Shown here piece after piece: positions 1 to 8,705 of a stretch of 64,000 bases of DNA. Position 1 is the stretch's first letter. Each line of letters begins with the position of its first letter. Both the position numbers and the translations under genes were made by a program. This DNA is from Methylobacterium sp. E-045 (lineage in GTDB: Bacteria > Pseudomonadota > Alphaproteobacteria > Rhizobiales > Beijerinckiaceae). The notes below the pieces were generated by a model, which did no database searches, had not been told where the DNA came from, and saw only the letters and a program-made list of their open reading frames with translations. Location: NCBI RefSeq assembly GCF_022829685.1, contig NZ_JAKSYE010000125.1, positions 124,001-188,000 of the forward strand, read 5' to 3'.

Positions 1-309
1 GGCCTGGAGCGTCGAAATCTGGCTGCGCAGGAACTCGCTCTGAAGCTCGAACGCCTCTTTCAGGTCGCGGGTGCGCACCAGCTTCTGGGCGAAATCGAAG
101 GTCGTGCTCGCATTGGTCTGAACTTGGTCGAGGCCCTTGGCGATCACGGATTGGATCGTCTCCTGCACCGTCGTTGAGGAGGTGTGAAGGTGTTCAGCGG
201 ATTTCACCACCGTGCCAAGCAGCTTGGTCACGGCGGTGCGAGCCTGATCGACGCTCTTTTCCGCCAAGTCGCGGAACTCGGCGGGGATCTCATAGGTCGG
301 CGCGTTCAT
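1..309 (-). CDS. Phasin family protein (5' part only)
   Basis: This gene runs off the left edge, so only the first 103 codons are visible. The start ATG is at 309. The product begins MNAPTYEIPAEFRDLAEKSV and continues as an amphipathic helix with no cysteine. It contains segments such as VIAKGLDQVQTNASTTFDFA and LKEAFELQSEFLRSQISTLQ, which are typical of the phasin_2 family. Phasins coat polyhydroxybutyrate granules and control their number and size. Family assignment rests on helix pattern and signature segments. The missing 3' end and the paralogue identity cannot be judged. A TTGCA/TGCAA palindrome about 60 bases upstream suggests control by the PHB-responsive repressor PhaR. Confidence 0.88.
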   Translation of the reverse strand, partial: MNAPTYEIPAEFRDLAEKSVDQARTAVTKLLGTVVKSAEHLHTSSTTVQETIQSVIAKGLDQVQTNASTTFDFAQKLVRTRDLKEAFELQSEFLRSQISTLQA

Positions 310-675
310 GTCGGTCCTCACTGAAATCATCGGGAGCGACGCGGAACGGCGCGCCGCATTATTTATATGTTGCAGTGCAATATGAAAGTCAAGGTACGGG
401 GTTGAGCGAATGCCCGACAGTAGCGATGCAACTCAGCCTGACCGACACAATACACCCGCGTTCGAAGGGACTTGCGGACGCGGTCTAAGCAAGCACATCG
501 AAGGCCGTCAAACGCAAGGCGCGCAGTAGTGACCCGTTGGCATCAGAATTATGTATGCGGGGAGGCGGGATCATTCCGCGATACGGAGGCTGTTGGGACG
601 GCGCGCTCACGCGAGGTTTGGGCGGTGAGCGCTATCCGTCTTTTTCGAGGAGATCGGACAGCGTGGGAATACGTT
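310..675. other. Intergenic region upstream of the phasin gene
   Basis: This 366-base stretch lies between the phasin start (309) and the 3' end of the glycosyltransferase gene (676). It is less GC-rich than its flanks, with an A/T-rich patch at about 360-385. I see the palindrome listed separately but no convincing gene. The short open frames here lack ribosome-binding sites and plausible composition. Confidence 0.6.
370..380. promoter_or_regulatory. Candidate PhaR operator (TTGCA-G-TGCAA palindrome)
   Basis: This is a perfect 11-base inverted repeat, TTGCAGTGCAA, in an A/T-rich patch 61 bases upstream of the phasin start codon. PhaR repressors of alphaproteobacteria bind TGC-rich palindromes in front of phasin genes, so this is a reasonable operator. 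The assignment is inferred from sequence and position only. Confidence 0.4.
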
Positions 676-1875
676 TTACGCTATCTGTAAATAGAGGCGG
701 ACGAGAGCATCGGCATGGGCATCGATGGACATGGGCGCCTCCCAATAACGCGTGTGAGCGGCCCGCCCGAGTGTTTCCGCTTTAATCGCGTCCAGACTCC
801 GGAACGCGGTCGCGAGTGCTGCCCGGTCGGGTGGGACCACATAGCCGGTGACGCCGTCGATCACTTTCTCCGCGGCTCCCGACCGGTCCGACGCGACCAC
901 CGGTAGTCCGACAGCCAGGGCCTCGTAGACGGTCAGAGGGCCGGTCTCGAACCACCGCGAGGGCGCGGCCAGCGCCCTCGCCCGTTGGACGAGGATGGCG
1001 GACACCTCGCCCGGCGATCGCCATCCGAGCATGTCCACATGTGGCTGCGCCCGCAGCTCCGCATCCAGTGGTCCGGTGCCGATGAAAAGCGCCGGCATGC
1101 CGGCATCCCGTGCCGCCTCGGCGACGAGATCCGCGCCTTTCTCGCGGGTCAAGCGACCCACATAGGCGATGGCTTTCCCTGTCGCTGGATCGGCCCGCGG
1201 CCCCTTCTCCACGCGCACGGGATTGTCGATGCGGTGATGGGTAACGGACAGGGAGCCGAGGAGATCGCCCATGCGGAAGATGCTGGAATCGCAGACATGG
1301 ACCACATTGAGATGGCGGCCACGCAAAGCGCGGTTCTGGGCGATGCTCCGCCCGACCCGGATCACCTTGTGGAGGCGGCTTTTCGGGTCGCAGGGCGCCA
1401 CGACGCAGGAGGCGGAGAGCGGCGTTAGTCCGCACGAGCGATCCTGGTCGAACCGGTAATAGACGCCGTTGGGGCAGGCCAGGAAGTAATCGTGCAGGGT
1501 CACTACCAGCGGGATGCCGCTGTCGAGCAGGACCGGGAACACGCTCGGCGATAAGCTACGGGTCCATTGATGCAGATGGACGATATCCGCTGGCTGCGCG
1601 AGAGTGCCGAGCACGGTCCGCAGACGGGCGGCGGATTCCCGGCTCCAGACGCCGGACCATGCCGCCTCCAAGGTCGGCCGGTTCCAGATGTCGGTGTTGC
1701 CGAGACAGACTCGCCGGATGTTGGGATGATCAAGGAGCGGATCCGCCGGTCCCTCGATGGCGTGGATGAAGGTGACGTCGATCCCTGCTCGGGCAAGGCC
1801 GTGCGCCGATTCCACCGCGACCTTCTCGGCGCCGCCGCTCGCCACGGCGAACTCTGCGAGGATCACGATATGCAT
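676..1875 (-). CDS. Glycosyltransferase family 4 protein
   Basis: The product is 399 aa with a GT-B fold, a predicted retaining glycosyltransferase acting on a nucleotide sugar, probably in surface polysaccharide synthesis. The start at 1875 (MHIVILAEFAVASGGAEKVA) was chosen because the glycine-rich N-terminal Rossmann loop begins there; an upstream ATG at 1914 would add 13 residues. The C-terminal donor-binding half contains IAYVGRLTREKGADLV and the E-x7-E region FETGPLTVYEALAVGLPVVA followed by SDRSGAAEKV, which is the family 4 signature. A cysteine-rich insert (DRSCGLTPLSASCVVAPC) sits mid-protein. The gene stands alone, so acceptor and pathway cannot be inferred. Confidence 0.87.
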   Translation of the reverse strand: MHIVILAEFAVASGGAEKVAVESAHGLARAGIDVTFIHAIEGPADPLLDHPNIRRVCLGNTDIWNRPTLEAAWSGVWSRESAARLRTVLGTLAQPADIVHLHQWTRSLSPSVFPVLLDSGIPLVVTLHDYFLACPNGVYYRFDQDRSCGLTPLSASCVVAPCDPKSRLHKVIRVGRSIAQNRALRGRHLNVVHVCDSSIFRMGDLLGSLSVTHHRIDNPVRVEKGPRADPATGKAIAYVGRLTREKGADLVAEAARDAGMPALFIGTGPLDAELRAQPHVDMLGWRSPGEVSAILVQRARALAAPSRWFETGPLTVYEALAVGLPVVASDRSGAAEKVIDGVTGYVVPPDRAALATAFRSLDAIKAETLGRAAHTRYWEAPMSIDAHADALVRLYLQIA

Positions 1876-2083
1876 GGTCTGCCCGGAACCTCGGCCGGCC
1901 TTCTGGCTCGTCATGCCAATGCCGCGACAGTCACGCTAAAGGGCTATCGCCTCACGTCCGGTAAACGCCACCTGCTGAGCGGTATGCCGGCGGCGGCGAT
2001 AGGGATCGGGCATCGTCTCCTCGCGTTGATCACGGTGAATCCGCCGCCCCTGGCGGCGGCTAGGCGAGCCATAGGAGGCACAC

Positions 2084-2266
2084 ATGTCGGACCCGAAGCC
2101 AACATCCACGTCAGACACCGACGAGAAACGTCGCGTGAACCCGGCGCCCAGCAACGACAAGACGAATCCTGAAAATCATCAGGACGAAATGAGCGAGCGA
2201 CTGGACGAGGCGCTGGAAGAGACGTTCCCGTCCAGCGACCCGGTCTCGGTCAAGATCACGAAGTAA
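2084..2266 (+). CDS. Small acidic conserved protein
   Basis: The product is 60 aa, highly charged, and has no membrane segment or cysteine. The start is supported by a strong ribosome-binding site (aggaggcacac before the ATG). The C-terminal block LDEALEETFPSSDPVSVKI resembles a short motif in many small rhizobial proteins of unknown function; this is a memory-based comparison. A perfect 8-bp hairpin (CCGCCGCC-cct-GGCGGCGG, 2041-2059) lies just upstream in the likely leader, and a strong terminator follows at 2289. The gene is therefore a self-contained monocistronic unit. The function is unknown; the low-complexity acidic composition suggests an intrinsically disordered or stress-related protein. 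Confidence 0.7.
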   Translation: MSDPKPTSTSDTDEKRRVNPAPSNDKTNPENHQDEMSERLDEALEETFPSSDPVSVKITK

Positions 2267-2288
2267 TCGGCCCTAAGGACGAATATCG

Positions 2289-2321
2289 CCAAAGCCGAGA
2301 TGCGAAGTCGCTCGGCTTTGG
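2289..2321. terminator. Bidirectional terminator between the small acidic gene and sdhB
   Basis: There is a perfect 11-bp inverted repeat, CCAAAGCCGAG and CTCGGCTTTGG, with an 11-base loop. It is placed between two convergent genes and could serve both. There is no long T-tract on either side. Confidence 0.65.
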
Positions 2322-2349
2322 TATCGATCAGCTGCCGGGTGGCCGCGTG

Positions 2350-3153
2350 TCAGACCTCGCGCGACACCATCATTTTCTTGATCTCGGCGATCGCTTTTGC
2401 CGGGTTCAGGCTTTTCGGGCAGGCATTGGCGCAGTTCATGATTGTGTGGCAACGATAGAGCCGGAACGGGTCGTGAAGGGCGTCGAGGCGTTCGCCCGTA
2501 TTCTCGTCGCGGCTGTCGATGAGCCAGCGATAGGCCTGCAATAGGGCCGCCGGGCCGAGGAAGCGGTCGCCGTTCCACCAGTAGCTCGGACAGGACGTCG
2601 TGCAGCAGGCGCACAGGATGCACTCATAGAGGCCGTCGAGCTGAGCGCGGTCCTCAGGAGTCTGCTTCCACTCCCCTTCCGGCGCAGGGGTTTCGGTCTG
2701 GAGCCAGGGCTCGACCGAGGCGTGCTGGGCGAAGAAGTTGGTAAGGTCGGGGACCAAATCCTTCAGAACCGGCATGTGGGGCAGCGGGTAGATCCGTACA
2801 GCGCCGGTCTTCTTGCCCTTCGCATGCTCTTGGCACTCGTCGATGCCCATGGTGCAAGCGAGCGCGTTCTGGCCTTCGATATTCATGGCGCAGGAGCCGC
2901 AGATGCCCTCGCGGCAGGAACGGCGGAACACCAGGGTCGAATCGACCTTCGCCTTGATCCAGAGCAGCGCGTCGAGGACCATCGGCCCGCAATCGTCGCG
3001 ATCCACCTGATAGACGTCAACACGCGGATTGGCGCCGTCATCCGGGTTCCAACGATAGATGCGGAACTCCTGAAGGTTGTTGCCCCCAGTGGGACGAGGC
3101 CAAGTCTTACCCTCGGTAATCTGAGAGTTCTTGGGGAGGTTGAATTGGGCCAT
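2350..3153 (-). CDS. sdhB: Succinate dehydrogenase iron-sulfur subunit
   Basis: The product is 267 aa, the usual length. SdhB passes electrons from the FAD of SdhA to quinone through three Fe-S clusters on the cytoplasmic face of the inner membrane (TCA cycle and complex II). All ligand motifs are visible: a plant-ferredoxin-type SCREGICGSCAMN for the [2Fe-2S] cluster, then CILCACCTTSCPSYWWN and CHTIMNCANACPKSLNP for the [4Fe-4S] and [3Fe-4S] clusters. It is the last gene of sdhC-D-A-B, 62 bases downstream of sdhA. In methylotrophs complex II also serves growth on multicarbon substrates. Confidence 0.98.
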   Translation of the reverse strand: MAQFNLPKNSQITEGKTWPRPTGGNNLQEFRIYRWNPDDGANPRVDVYQVDRDDCGPMVLDALLWIKAKVDSTLVFRRSCREGICGSCAMNIEGQNALACTMGIDECQEHAKGKKTGAVRIYPLPHMPVLKDLVPDLTNFFAQHASVEPWLQTETPAPEGEWKQTPEDRAQLDGLYECILCACCTTSCPSYWWNGDRFLGPAALLQAYRWLIDSRDENTGERLDALHDPFRLYRCHTIMNCANACPKSLNPAKAIAEIKKMMVSREV

Positions 3154-3215
3154 GATTCGGCGTGCCTAAATTCGTCTCTTGAGTACCATAGTCGAAAGCG
3201 GTTGCAGTCGTTTTC

Positions 3216-5036
3216 CTAGTAAACGCGCGCCTTCGGCTCAATGTACTGAATCTCGTTCGACATCGTGTAGGTATGGACCGGACGGTAATCGATGTTCACC
3301 TGCTGCGAGGTATCGTCGAGCCAAGACAGGGTGTGCTTCATCCACTCCTTGTCGTCACGGTCGGGGAAATCCTCGCGGGCATGCGCGCCGCGGCTTTCCT
3401 TGCGGTTGGCAGCGGATTCCATGGTGACGACCGCCTGACCGATCAGGTTGTCGAATTCCAGAGTCTCGAGCAGGTCGGTGTTCCAGATCAGCGAGCGGTC
3501 GGTGATCTTGATGTCGGCCTCGCCCTGCCAGACCTTGTGGATCAGGGTTTTGCCTTCTTCCAGCACCTCGCCGGTGCGGAAGACGGCGCAGTTGTTCTGC
3601 ATGGTCTTCTGCATCTCGGCGCGCAGTTCCGCGGTGGGCGTGCCGCCGTCGGCGAAGCGGAAGCGGTCTAGGCGGCCGAGCGCCTTGTCGGCGGAATCCT
3701 TCGGCAGGTCCATCTGGCGGGCGCCGGGCTCGACGATCTCGGCGCAGCGCAGGCCCGCCGCGCGGCCGAACACCACGAGATCGATCAGCGAGTTCGAGCC
3801 GAGGCGGTTGGCTCCGTGCACGGAAACGCAGGCCGCTTCGCCCAGAGCCATCAGGCCGGGCACCACCGTGTCGGGATTGCCGTTCCTAAGGGTCAGCACC
3901 TCGCCGTGATAGTTCGTGGGGATGCCGCCCATGTTGTAATGCACCGTCGGCAGGACCGGGATCGGCTCCTTGGTGACGTCGACACCCGCGAAGATCTTGG
4001 CCGATTCCGAGATTCCCGGCAGGCGCTGGTGCAGGATCGCCGGATCGAGGTGGTCGAGGTGCAAGTAGATGTGGTCGCTGGTCTTGCCGACACCGCGACC
4101 GGCCCGGATCTCCATGGTCATGGAGCGCGAGACCACGTCGCGGGAGGCCAAATCCTTCGCGGAGGGGGCGTAGCGCTCCATGAAGCGCTCGCCCTCGGAA
4201 TTCGTCAGGTAGCCGCCCTCGCCGCGGGCCCCCTCGGTGATGAGGCAGCCGGCGCCGTAGATGCCGGTCGGGTGGAATTGCACGAATTCCATATCCTGCA
4301 GCGGCAGGCCGGCGCGCAGCACCATGGCGTTGCCGTCGCCGGTGCAGGTATGGGCCGAGGTGGCCGAGAAGTACGAGCGGCCATAGCCGCCGGTGGCCAG
4401 AATCGTCATCTGGGCGCGGAAGCGGTGGATCTCACCGGAGGCCTGGTCGATGGCGATGACGCCGAGACAGCGACCGTCCTCGTCCATGATCAGGTCGAGG
4501 GCGAAGTACTCGATGAAGAAGTTGGTGTGGTTCTTCACCGCCTGCCCATAGAGCGTATGCAGCATGGCGTGGCCGGTACGGTCGGCCGCGGCGCAGGTAC
4601 GCTGGGCAGTGCCCTTGCCGTAATCGGTGGTCATGCCGCCGAAGGGGCGCTGGTAGATCTTGCCCTCCTCGGTGCGCGAGAACGGCACGCCCCAATGCTC
4701 CAGCTCGTAGACTGCGGCCGGTGCGTTGCGGACGAGGTATTCGATGGCGTCCTGGTCGCCGAGCCAGTCCGAGCCCTTGACGGTGTCGTACATGTGCCAG
4801 CGCCAGTCGTCCGGGCCCATGTTGCCGAGCGAGGCCGAGATGCCGCCCTGGGCCGCCACGGTGTGCGAGCGGGTGGGAAACACCTTGGAGATGCAGGCGG
4901 TGCGCAGGCCGGCCTGGGAGCAGCCCACGGTGGCGCGCAGTCCCGCGCCGCCGGCGCCGACAATCACCACATCGAAGGTGTGGTCGATGATAGAATAGGC
5001 GGGCGCGCCGTTGCCGTTGGTTCCGTTGGTGGCCAT
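3216..5036 (-). CDS. sdhA: Succinate dehydrogenase flavoprotein subunit
   Basis: The product is 606 aa, normal for the family. It oxidises succinate to fumarate using covalently bound FAD. The N-terminal dinucleotide-binding loop is DVVIVGAGGAGLRAT (residues 22-36). The FAD-linking histidine is H58 in RSHTVAAQGG. The substrate-site block HPTGIYGAGCLITEGARGEG is intact. The C-terminal domain ends with the normal SdhA tail (EIQYIEPKARVY). It lies between sdhD (28 bases upstream) and sdhB. A 459-codon open frame on the opposite strand is a high-GC shadow and was not annotated. Confidence 0.98.
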   Translation of the reverse strand: MATNGTNGNGAPAYSIIDHTFDVVIVGAGGAGLRATVGCSQAGLRTACISKVFPTRSHTVAAQGGISASLGNMGPDDWRWHMYDTVKGSDWLGDQDAIEYLVRNAPAAVYELEHWGVPFSRTEEGKIYQRPFGGMTTDYGKGTAQRTCAAADRTGHAMLHTLYGQAVKNHTNFFIEYFALDLIMDEDGRCLGVIAIDQASGEIHRFRAQMTILATGGYGRSYFSATSAHTCTGDGNAMVLRAGLPLQDMEFVQFHPTGIYGAGCLITEGARGEGGYLTNSEGERFMERYAPSAKDLASRDVVSRSMTMEIRAGRGVGKTSDHIYLHLDHLDPAILHQRLPGISESAKIFAGVDVTKEPIPVLPTVHYNMGGIPTNYHGEVLTLRNGNPDTVVPGLMALGEAACVSVHGANRLGSNSLIDLVVFGRAAGLRCAEIVEPGARQMDLPKDSADKALGRLDRFRFADGGTPTAELRAEMQKTMQNNCAVFRTGEVLEEGKTLIHKVWQGEADIKITDRSLIWNTDLLETLEFDNLIGQAVVTMESAANRKESRGAHAREDFPDRDDKEWMKHTLSWLDDTSQQVNIDYRPVHTYTMSNEIQYIEPKARVY

Positions 5037-5064
5037 GGGCAGATCCTTCGGGTTCGGGGGCGGG

Positions 5065-5478
5065 TCAGACGAGCTTGCCGAGGCTCACGCGCAGGATCGC
5101 GTAGAGGCAAGCAACGGCGACGGCGACCGCATAGGCGTTGTTCGCGAACAGGCTGGCGAGTTTCAGCCCTTTGGCATGGACGTAATCCTCGATGATCACC
5201 TGCATGCCGATCCTCATGTGGAGCGTGACCGAGATCATGGCGAGGATCAGGACGAGTGCAACGAGCGGGTGCGACATCAGCGCGACCGCCTCCGGGTAGG
5301 GCCGGTTGGCCATCATGGCGACGATGACGATAAAGCCGAGCATCAGCGGGGCATTGGCGGCAGCGGTGAGACGCTGCTGCCAGAAATGTCCGGCCCCGTG
5401 GCCGGAGGCGCCGAGGCCCTTCACCCGGGCGCGGGGAGTCCGCATGGTCACGTTCGTGGTCTGACGGTTGTCTGCCAT
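5065..5478 (-). CDS. sdhD: Succinate dehydrogenase membrane anchor subunit
   Basis: The product is 137 aa with three hydrophobic helices. It anchors SdhAB with SdhC and helps form the quinone site and haem b pocket. Typical features are an N-terminal GASGHGAGHFWQQRLTA segment and the HMRIGMQVIIEDYVH motif in the second half, which carries haem/quinone-site residues. The stop is 28 bases before sdhA and the start lies 12 bases after sdhC, so the genes form one operon. Subunit D is inferred from order and motif, since C and D sequences diverge quickly between species. Confidence 0.93.
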   Translation of the reverse strand: MADNRQTTNVTMRTPRARVKGLGASGHGAGHFWQQRLTAAANAPLMLGFIVIVAMMANRPYPEAVALMSHPLVALVLILAMISVTLHMRIGMQVIIEDYVHAKGLKLASLFANNAYAVAVAVACLYAILRVSLGKLV

Positions 5479-5490
5479 TGCGATCGCTCC

Positions 5491-5892
5491 TCAGCGCAGG
5501 ACGAGGGCGAGCGCCCAGATCAGGACGGTCAGGATCACGGAACCAATCAGGGTGGCACGGGCCAGGCCCATCCGCTGCTCTCGGTCGAAGCCGTAGCCGA
5601 AATCCCAGATAAAATGGCGCAGGCCACCCAGCATGTGGTGCATCAGAATCCAGGTGTAGACGAACAGGACCAGCCTCCCGACGATCGAGCCGAAGAACCA
5701 CGTCACCCAGCCATAGGCCGCCGGTCCGGAGGCGAGCGCCACGAGCCAGATCGCTACCAGGGCGGTGCCGCCATACAGAGCGGTGCCGGTGACGCGGTGG
5801 AACACCGACATCGCCATGGTCCAGGTCCAGCGGTAGATCTGGAGGTGGGGCGAGAGCGGCGGGGCGACCGTGGGTCGAACGGTAGGTGCCAT
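5491..5892 (-). CDS. sdhC: Succinate dehydrogenase cytochrome b556 subunit
   Basis: The product is 133 aa if translation starts at the ATG at 5892 (MAPTVRPTVAPPLSPHLQIY). This start was chosen because the conserved SdhC N-terminus SPHLQIYRW follows; a longer frame to 5988 adds unlikely residues. The SVFHRVTG motif and three transmembrane helices are present, with HHMLGGLRHFIWD providing the haem b histidine region. It is the first gene of the operon. An 8-bp inverted repeat lies about 90 bases upstream of the start and may be a regulatory site. Confidence 0.95.
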   Translation of the reverse strand: MAPTVRPTVAPPLSPHLQIYRWTWTMAMSVFHRVTGTALYGGTALVAIWLVALASGPAAYGWVTWFFGSIVGRLVLFVYTWILMHHMLGGLRHFIWDFGYGFDREQRMGLARATLIGSVILTVLIWALALVLR

Positions 5893-5980
5893 TCTGCGAA
5901 AGTCCTCGGCGTTGTGGTGCCAATGCCAGCAGCCATGCTGCTTAGATTGGACCGTCTCTAAAGGGGTACGGCCTATGCGC

Positions 5981-6009
5981 CAATGCACAACCCGTGTTGA
6001 TGTGCATTG
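5981..6009. promoter_or_regulatory. Inverted repeat upstream of sdhC
   Basis: CAATGCAC at 5981-5988 is matched by GTGCATTG at 6002-6009, a perfect 8-bp repeat with a 13-base spacer. It lies between sdhC and the 3' end of the SLC13 gene, where the sdh promoter should be. The binding protein is unknown. Confidence 0.35.
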
Positions 6010-6048
6010 CGGTGTGACACACCCGCCCGATCGTCATTGCGTGGTCGC

Positions 6049-7371
6049 TCACGGGACGTGGCCCAGCGCTTGCCACCAGAGATAATCCAGCGGGGCAACC
6101 ACGAAGAGCGAGGCAAGCCCCATCACGATGGTGAGCTTGGTGGCCGACCGGAGCGGAACCCGCCCCAGATCCATCGCCATGACGATGGGGGGCGCCTGAT
6201 ACGGCAGGAACAGGGTCGAGTATCCCACCACCTGGATCATCACCACGCTCGCAAGGTCCAGACCGCTCGCGCGCGACATCTCGCCGGCCAGAGCCGTGTA
6301 CAGAGCGGGGGCGCCGTTGGCGGTGACGACGAGGGCGAAGATCGACGCGATCGTCGTGAGAACGCCGAAATTCTGCGCCGAGGCGTTCGGCTCCAGCGGT
6401 GCCACGGCAAGCAGGACATGGCCGAGCCGGGCGCCGAGTCCCGTCTCATTGACGACGGCCACCAGGCCGAGAAGCGCGGCGACATAGAAGCAGGTCCGCA
6501 GGTTCACCGCACCGAAGGCCTCCGCCGGCAGCACGCCGATACGCGGCAGGAGACAGATCACCGCCGCCGTCAGTCCAACCCAGGCCGGCGCGATGTGATG
6601 CAGGCTGTCCGTCACCCAGAAAGCCAGCGTGAGAGCGAGGACGACCGCGAGCCGCTTCTCCTCCGGCGAGAAGGGCGGCATCGCCTCACTCGCATCCGTC
6701 GCGGCCGGACTCAGTTGGTCGGGGAACAGGCGCACGATGGCTGCGACCAGTGCGAGGCCTTTCACGCCGGCCAGGACCGGGGCGTGAAGCAGGAGATAAG
6801 GCAGGTAGGCGAGATGCAATCCGTACTGCGTCTCGGCGGTGCCGGCCATGACGAGGTTGGGCACGTTGGCCGGTAGGATCGCCGCCGAGAGGAGCGGCGT
6901 CGCGAGGCCCACCGCGAGGACGGCTCCGTACCGGCCGGGCCGGCCCGATTCGAGGCCGAACGTGTCGCACAGGGCCAGGACCACCGGGATCAGCAGGGCG
7001 ATGCGCCCGAGATTCGACGGCATGACGAAGGCAAGGAGGAAGGACAGCGTGACGATGGCGGCGATGAAGCCGACATAGGAGCCTGACAGCGGGCCGGCGA
7101 GGCTGCGTGCGAGGCGGGTGCCCAGTCCGGTCCGGGTGATTGCGAGACCGACCACCATTCCGCTCAGGACGAGCCAGAAGGCTGACGACGAAAAGCCGGA
7201 GAACACCGTTGATGCGGGCGCGAGCTTCAAAAGCATCGCCGCGGCGAAGAACAGCATCGCCGTGACGACCTCGGCCACGATGCCGCTCGCCCACAGACCC
7301 ATACAGACGACGAGCAGCATGGCGGTCACGAGGACCGTCCCTTCGCCAGCGAGGATGGAAGCCGCCTGCAT
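6049..7371 (-). CDS. SLC13/DASS-type anion permease
   Basis: The product is 440 aa and almost entirely hydrophobic, with about 11-12 membrane segments. It resembles the divalent anion:sodium symporter (SLC13) group that moves dicarboxylates, sulfate or similar anions. Two internally similar halves are visible, each with a loop rich in small and polar residues (AFVMPSNLGRIALL in the first, VVTANGAPALYTALA in the second), as expected for the inverted-repeat SLC13 fold. The substrate cannot be read from sequence. It lies between mxaB and sdhC on the same strand, 171 bases after mxaB, and may be transcribed separately. Confidence 0.75.
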   Translation of the reverse strand: MQAASILAGEGTVLVTAMLLVVCMGLWASGIVAEVVTAMLFFAAAMLLKLAPASTVFSGFSSSAFWLVLSGMVVGLAITRTGLGTRLARSLAGPLSGSYVGFIAAIVTLSFLLAFVMPSNLGRIALLIPVVLALCDTFGLESGRPGRYGAVLAVGLATPLLSAAILPANVPNLVMAGTAETQYGLHLAYLPYLLLHAPVLAGVKGLALVAAIVRLFPDQLSPAATDASEAMPPFSPEEKRLAVVLALTLAFWVTDSLHHIAPAWVGLTAAVICLLPRIGVLPAEAFGAVNLRTCFYVAALLGLVAVVNETGLGARLGHVLLAVAPLEPNASAQNFGVLTTIASIFALVVTANGAPALYTALAGEMSRASGLDLASVVMIQVVGYSTLFLPYQAPPIVMAMDLGRVPLRSATKLTIVMGLASLFVVAPLDYLWWQALGHVP

Positions 7372-7542
7372 CCGGGGGAAACGCTCCGCTCGATCCGGGC
7401 AGAAATTCGTGCCCGTTTACCGTCGCGCAGACGTTGAACTCGAATTGGAGTGGTTCGCAATTCGGATGTCGCCGACCGATCCTTCGCGAATGGCGAAGGA
7501 TCTTAAGCGCGGAACTCGTGCGGAACGCGTAGAGCACTTCGT

Positions 7543-8178
7543 TCAGCGCACCCGTTTCTCCTGGTCCACGGCGACGCGGATGAGGTCGGCCAGCGTCCGC
7601 ACGCCGAGTTTCTGGCGCATGGCGGAGCAGGTGTTCAACACCGTGCGGTACTTGATCGACAGGCTGTCGGCGATACCCTGATAGGAAGTGCCGCGGCTCA
7701 GAAGCGAGAGGATCTCACGCTCCCGGTTGCTCAGATCCGCCAGGGGCGAGCGCCGGGCGCCGGCCTGGAGTACGGCGATCTCTACCGCGAGGTCGTGATC
7801 GAGGTAGCTTCGCCCGGCGCGTACCGCTTCGAACGCCTTGAGGAATTCCGCTGTCCGAACATCCTTGAAGACGTAGCCGATGGCGCCGCTTTCGAGGGCG
7901 CGGGACACGATCACCGGGTCGTTGTGCATGCTGAAGGCGAGGATGCGCGTCTCCCGCGCGAGGGTGTGGATCCGCCGGATCAGCGACAGGCCGGACAGCC
8001 CCTCCCCCTGCAGGCTGAGGTCGGCGACCACCATCGGCGGGCGCAGGCGGTGGAAGATCCGATAGGCGGACATGATGTCGGTGGCTTCAAGGATGGTCTC
8101 GACCCCGGCATCCTCCATGAGGCGGCGGAAGCCGCGCAGGACCACGGGATGATCGTCCACCACGAGGACGGCGGTCAC
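7543..8178 (-). CDS. mxaB: LuxR-type response regulator of methanol oxidation
   Basis: The product is 211 aa. A receiver domain (residues 1-120; acidic pair D8-D9, phosphoacceptor D53 in VVADLSL, conserved lysine in GYVFKDV) is followed by a LuxR/FixJ helix-turn-helix (LSNREREILSLLSRGTSYQG). In Methylobacterium extorquens MxaB is required for transcription of methanol oxidation genes. The start is a GTG at 8178 that overlaps the mxaH stop as GTGA, like most junctions upstream. No sensor kinase lies nearby. It is the last gene of the mxa cluster. Confidence 0.93.
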   Translation of the reverse strand: MTAVLVVDDHPVVLRGFRRLMEDAGVETILEATDIMSAYRIFHRLRPPMVVADLSLQGEGLSGLSLIRRIHTLARETRILAFSMHNDPVIVSRALESGAIGYVFKDVRTAEFLKAFEAVRAGRSYLDHDLAVEIAVLQAGARRSPLADLSNREREILSLLSRGTSYQGIADSLSIKYRTVLNTCSAMRQKLGVRTLADLIRVAVDQEKRVR

Positions 8179-8705
8179 GGCGACACGCGTCCCTCGCCCT
8201 GGAGCGAGTAGCGCTCCTTCAGCTTCGCGAGGGCGGTCGCCCGGTCGGCTCCCTGCTGGCGGGTGTTGTAATAGTGCTGGCACATCTCGCCGAAGAGCTG
8301 CTTGCGATGGGTCGCGGCGGCGACCTCCTCCAACCCGTCGAGAAGGTCGGCATAGGGTTCGGGCTTTCCCGCCTCGGCCAGCATTTCCCCGAGCTGGACG
8401 ATGCGGTTGGCCATCATGCGCGGATCTTCGATGAAGACCTCCTTGGCGCGGGCGAGGCTGTGGCGGAGATGCTCGGTCTGCGAGCCCACCTCCGGGGCGG
8501 GCTTGCCGATCTCGCGGCTGGCGAGCCAGCGGGCCGGCTCCGTCGGGTCCGTATGCGAGAGCCAGGTCGGAACGTCGGCATCGGATTTCGTGGCGACGAG
8601 GGCCTGATCTTCGTTGCTCGCGGCCTCGCTTCCGGCGTCGTCGCCCTTGTCGCAGGCCGCCAGGGCGAGGGGCAGGGCCAGGATCGCGCCCGTGATCCGT
8701 TTCAT
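8175..8705 (-). CDS. mxaH: MxaH lipoprotein
   Basis: The product is 176 aa. The N-terminus MKRITGAILALPLALAACDK is a lipoprotein signal with cysteine at 18. The mature part is soluble, helical and charged, with no recognised catalytic motif. The name comes from position: it lies between mxaE and mxaB in the conserved order F-J-G-I-R-S-A-C-K-L-D-E-H-B. The start overlaps the mxaE stop (ATGA) and the stop overlaps the mxaB start (GTGA). The role is unknown; envelope location suggests assembly or maturation of methanol dehydrogenase. Confidence 0.88.
   Translation of the reverse strand: MKRITGAILALPLALAACDKGDDAGSEAASNEDQALVATKSDADVPTWLSHTDPTEPARWLASREIGKPAPEVGSQTEHLRHSLARAKEVFIEDPRMMANRIVQLGEMLAEAGKPEPYADLLDGLEEVAAATHRKQLFGEMCQHYYNTRQQGADRATALAKLKERYSLQGEGRVSP

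Noticed and set aside
3816..5195. 459-codon open frame on the plus strand over sdhA
   Set aside because: It is antisense to a well-conserved sdhA gene and is a product of high-GC codon bias; the protein has no known features.
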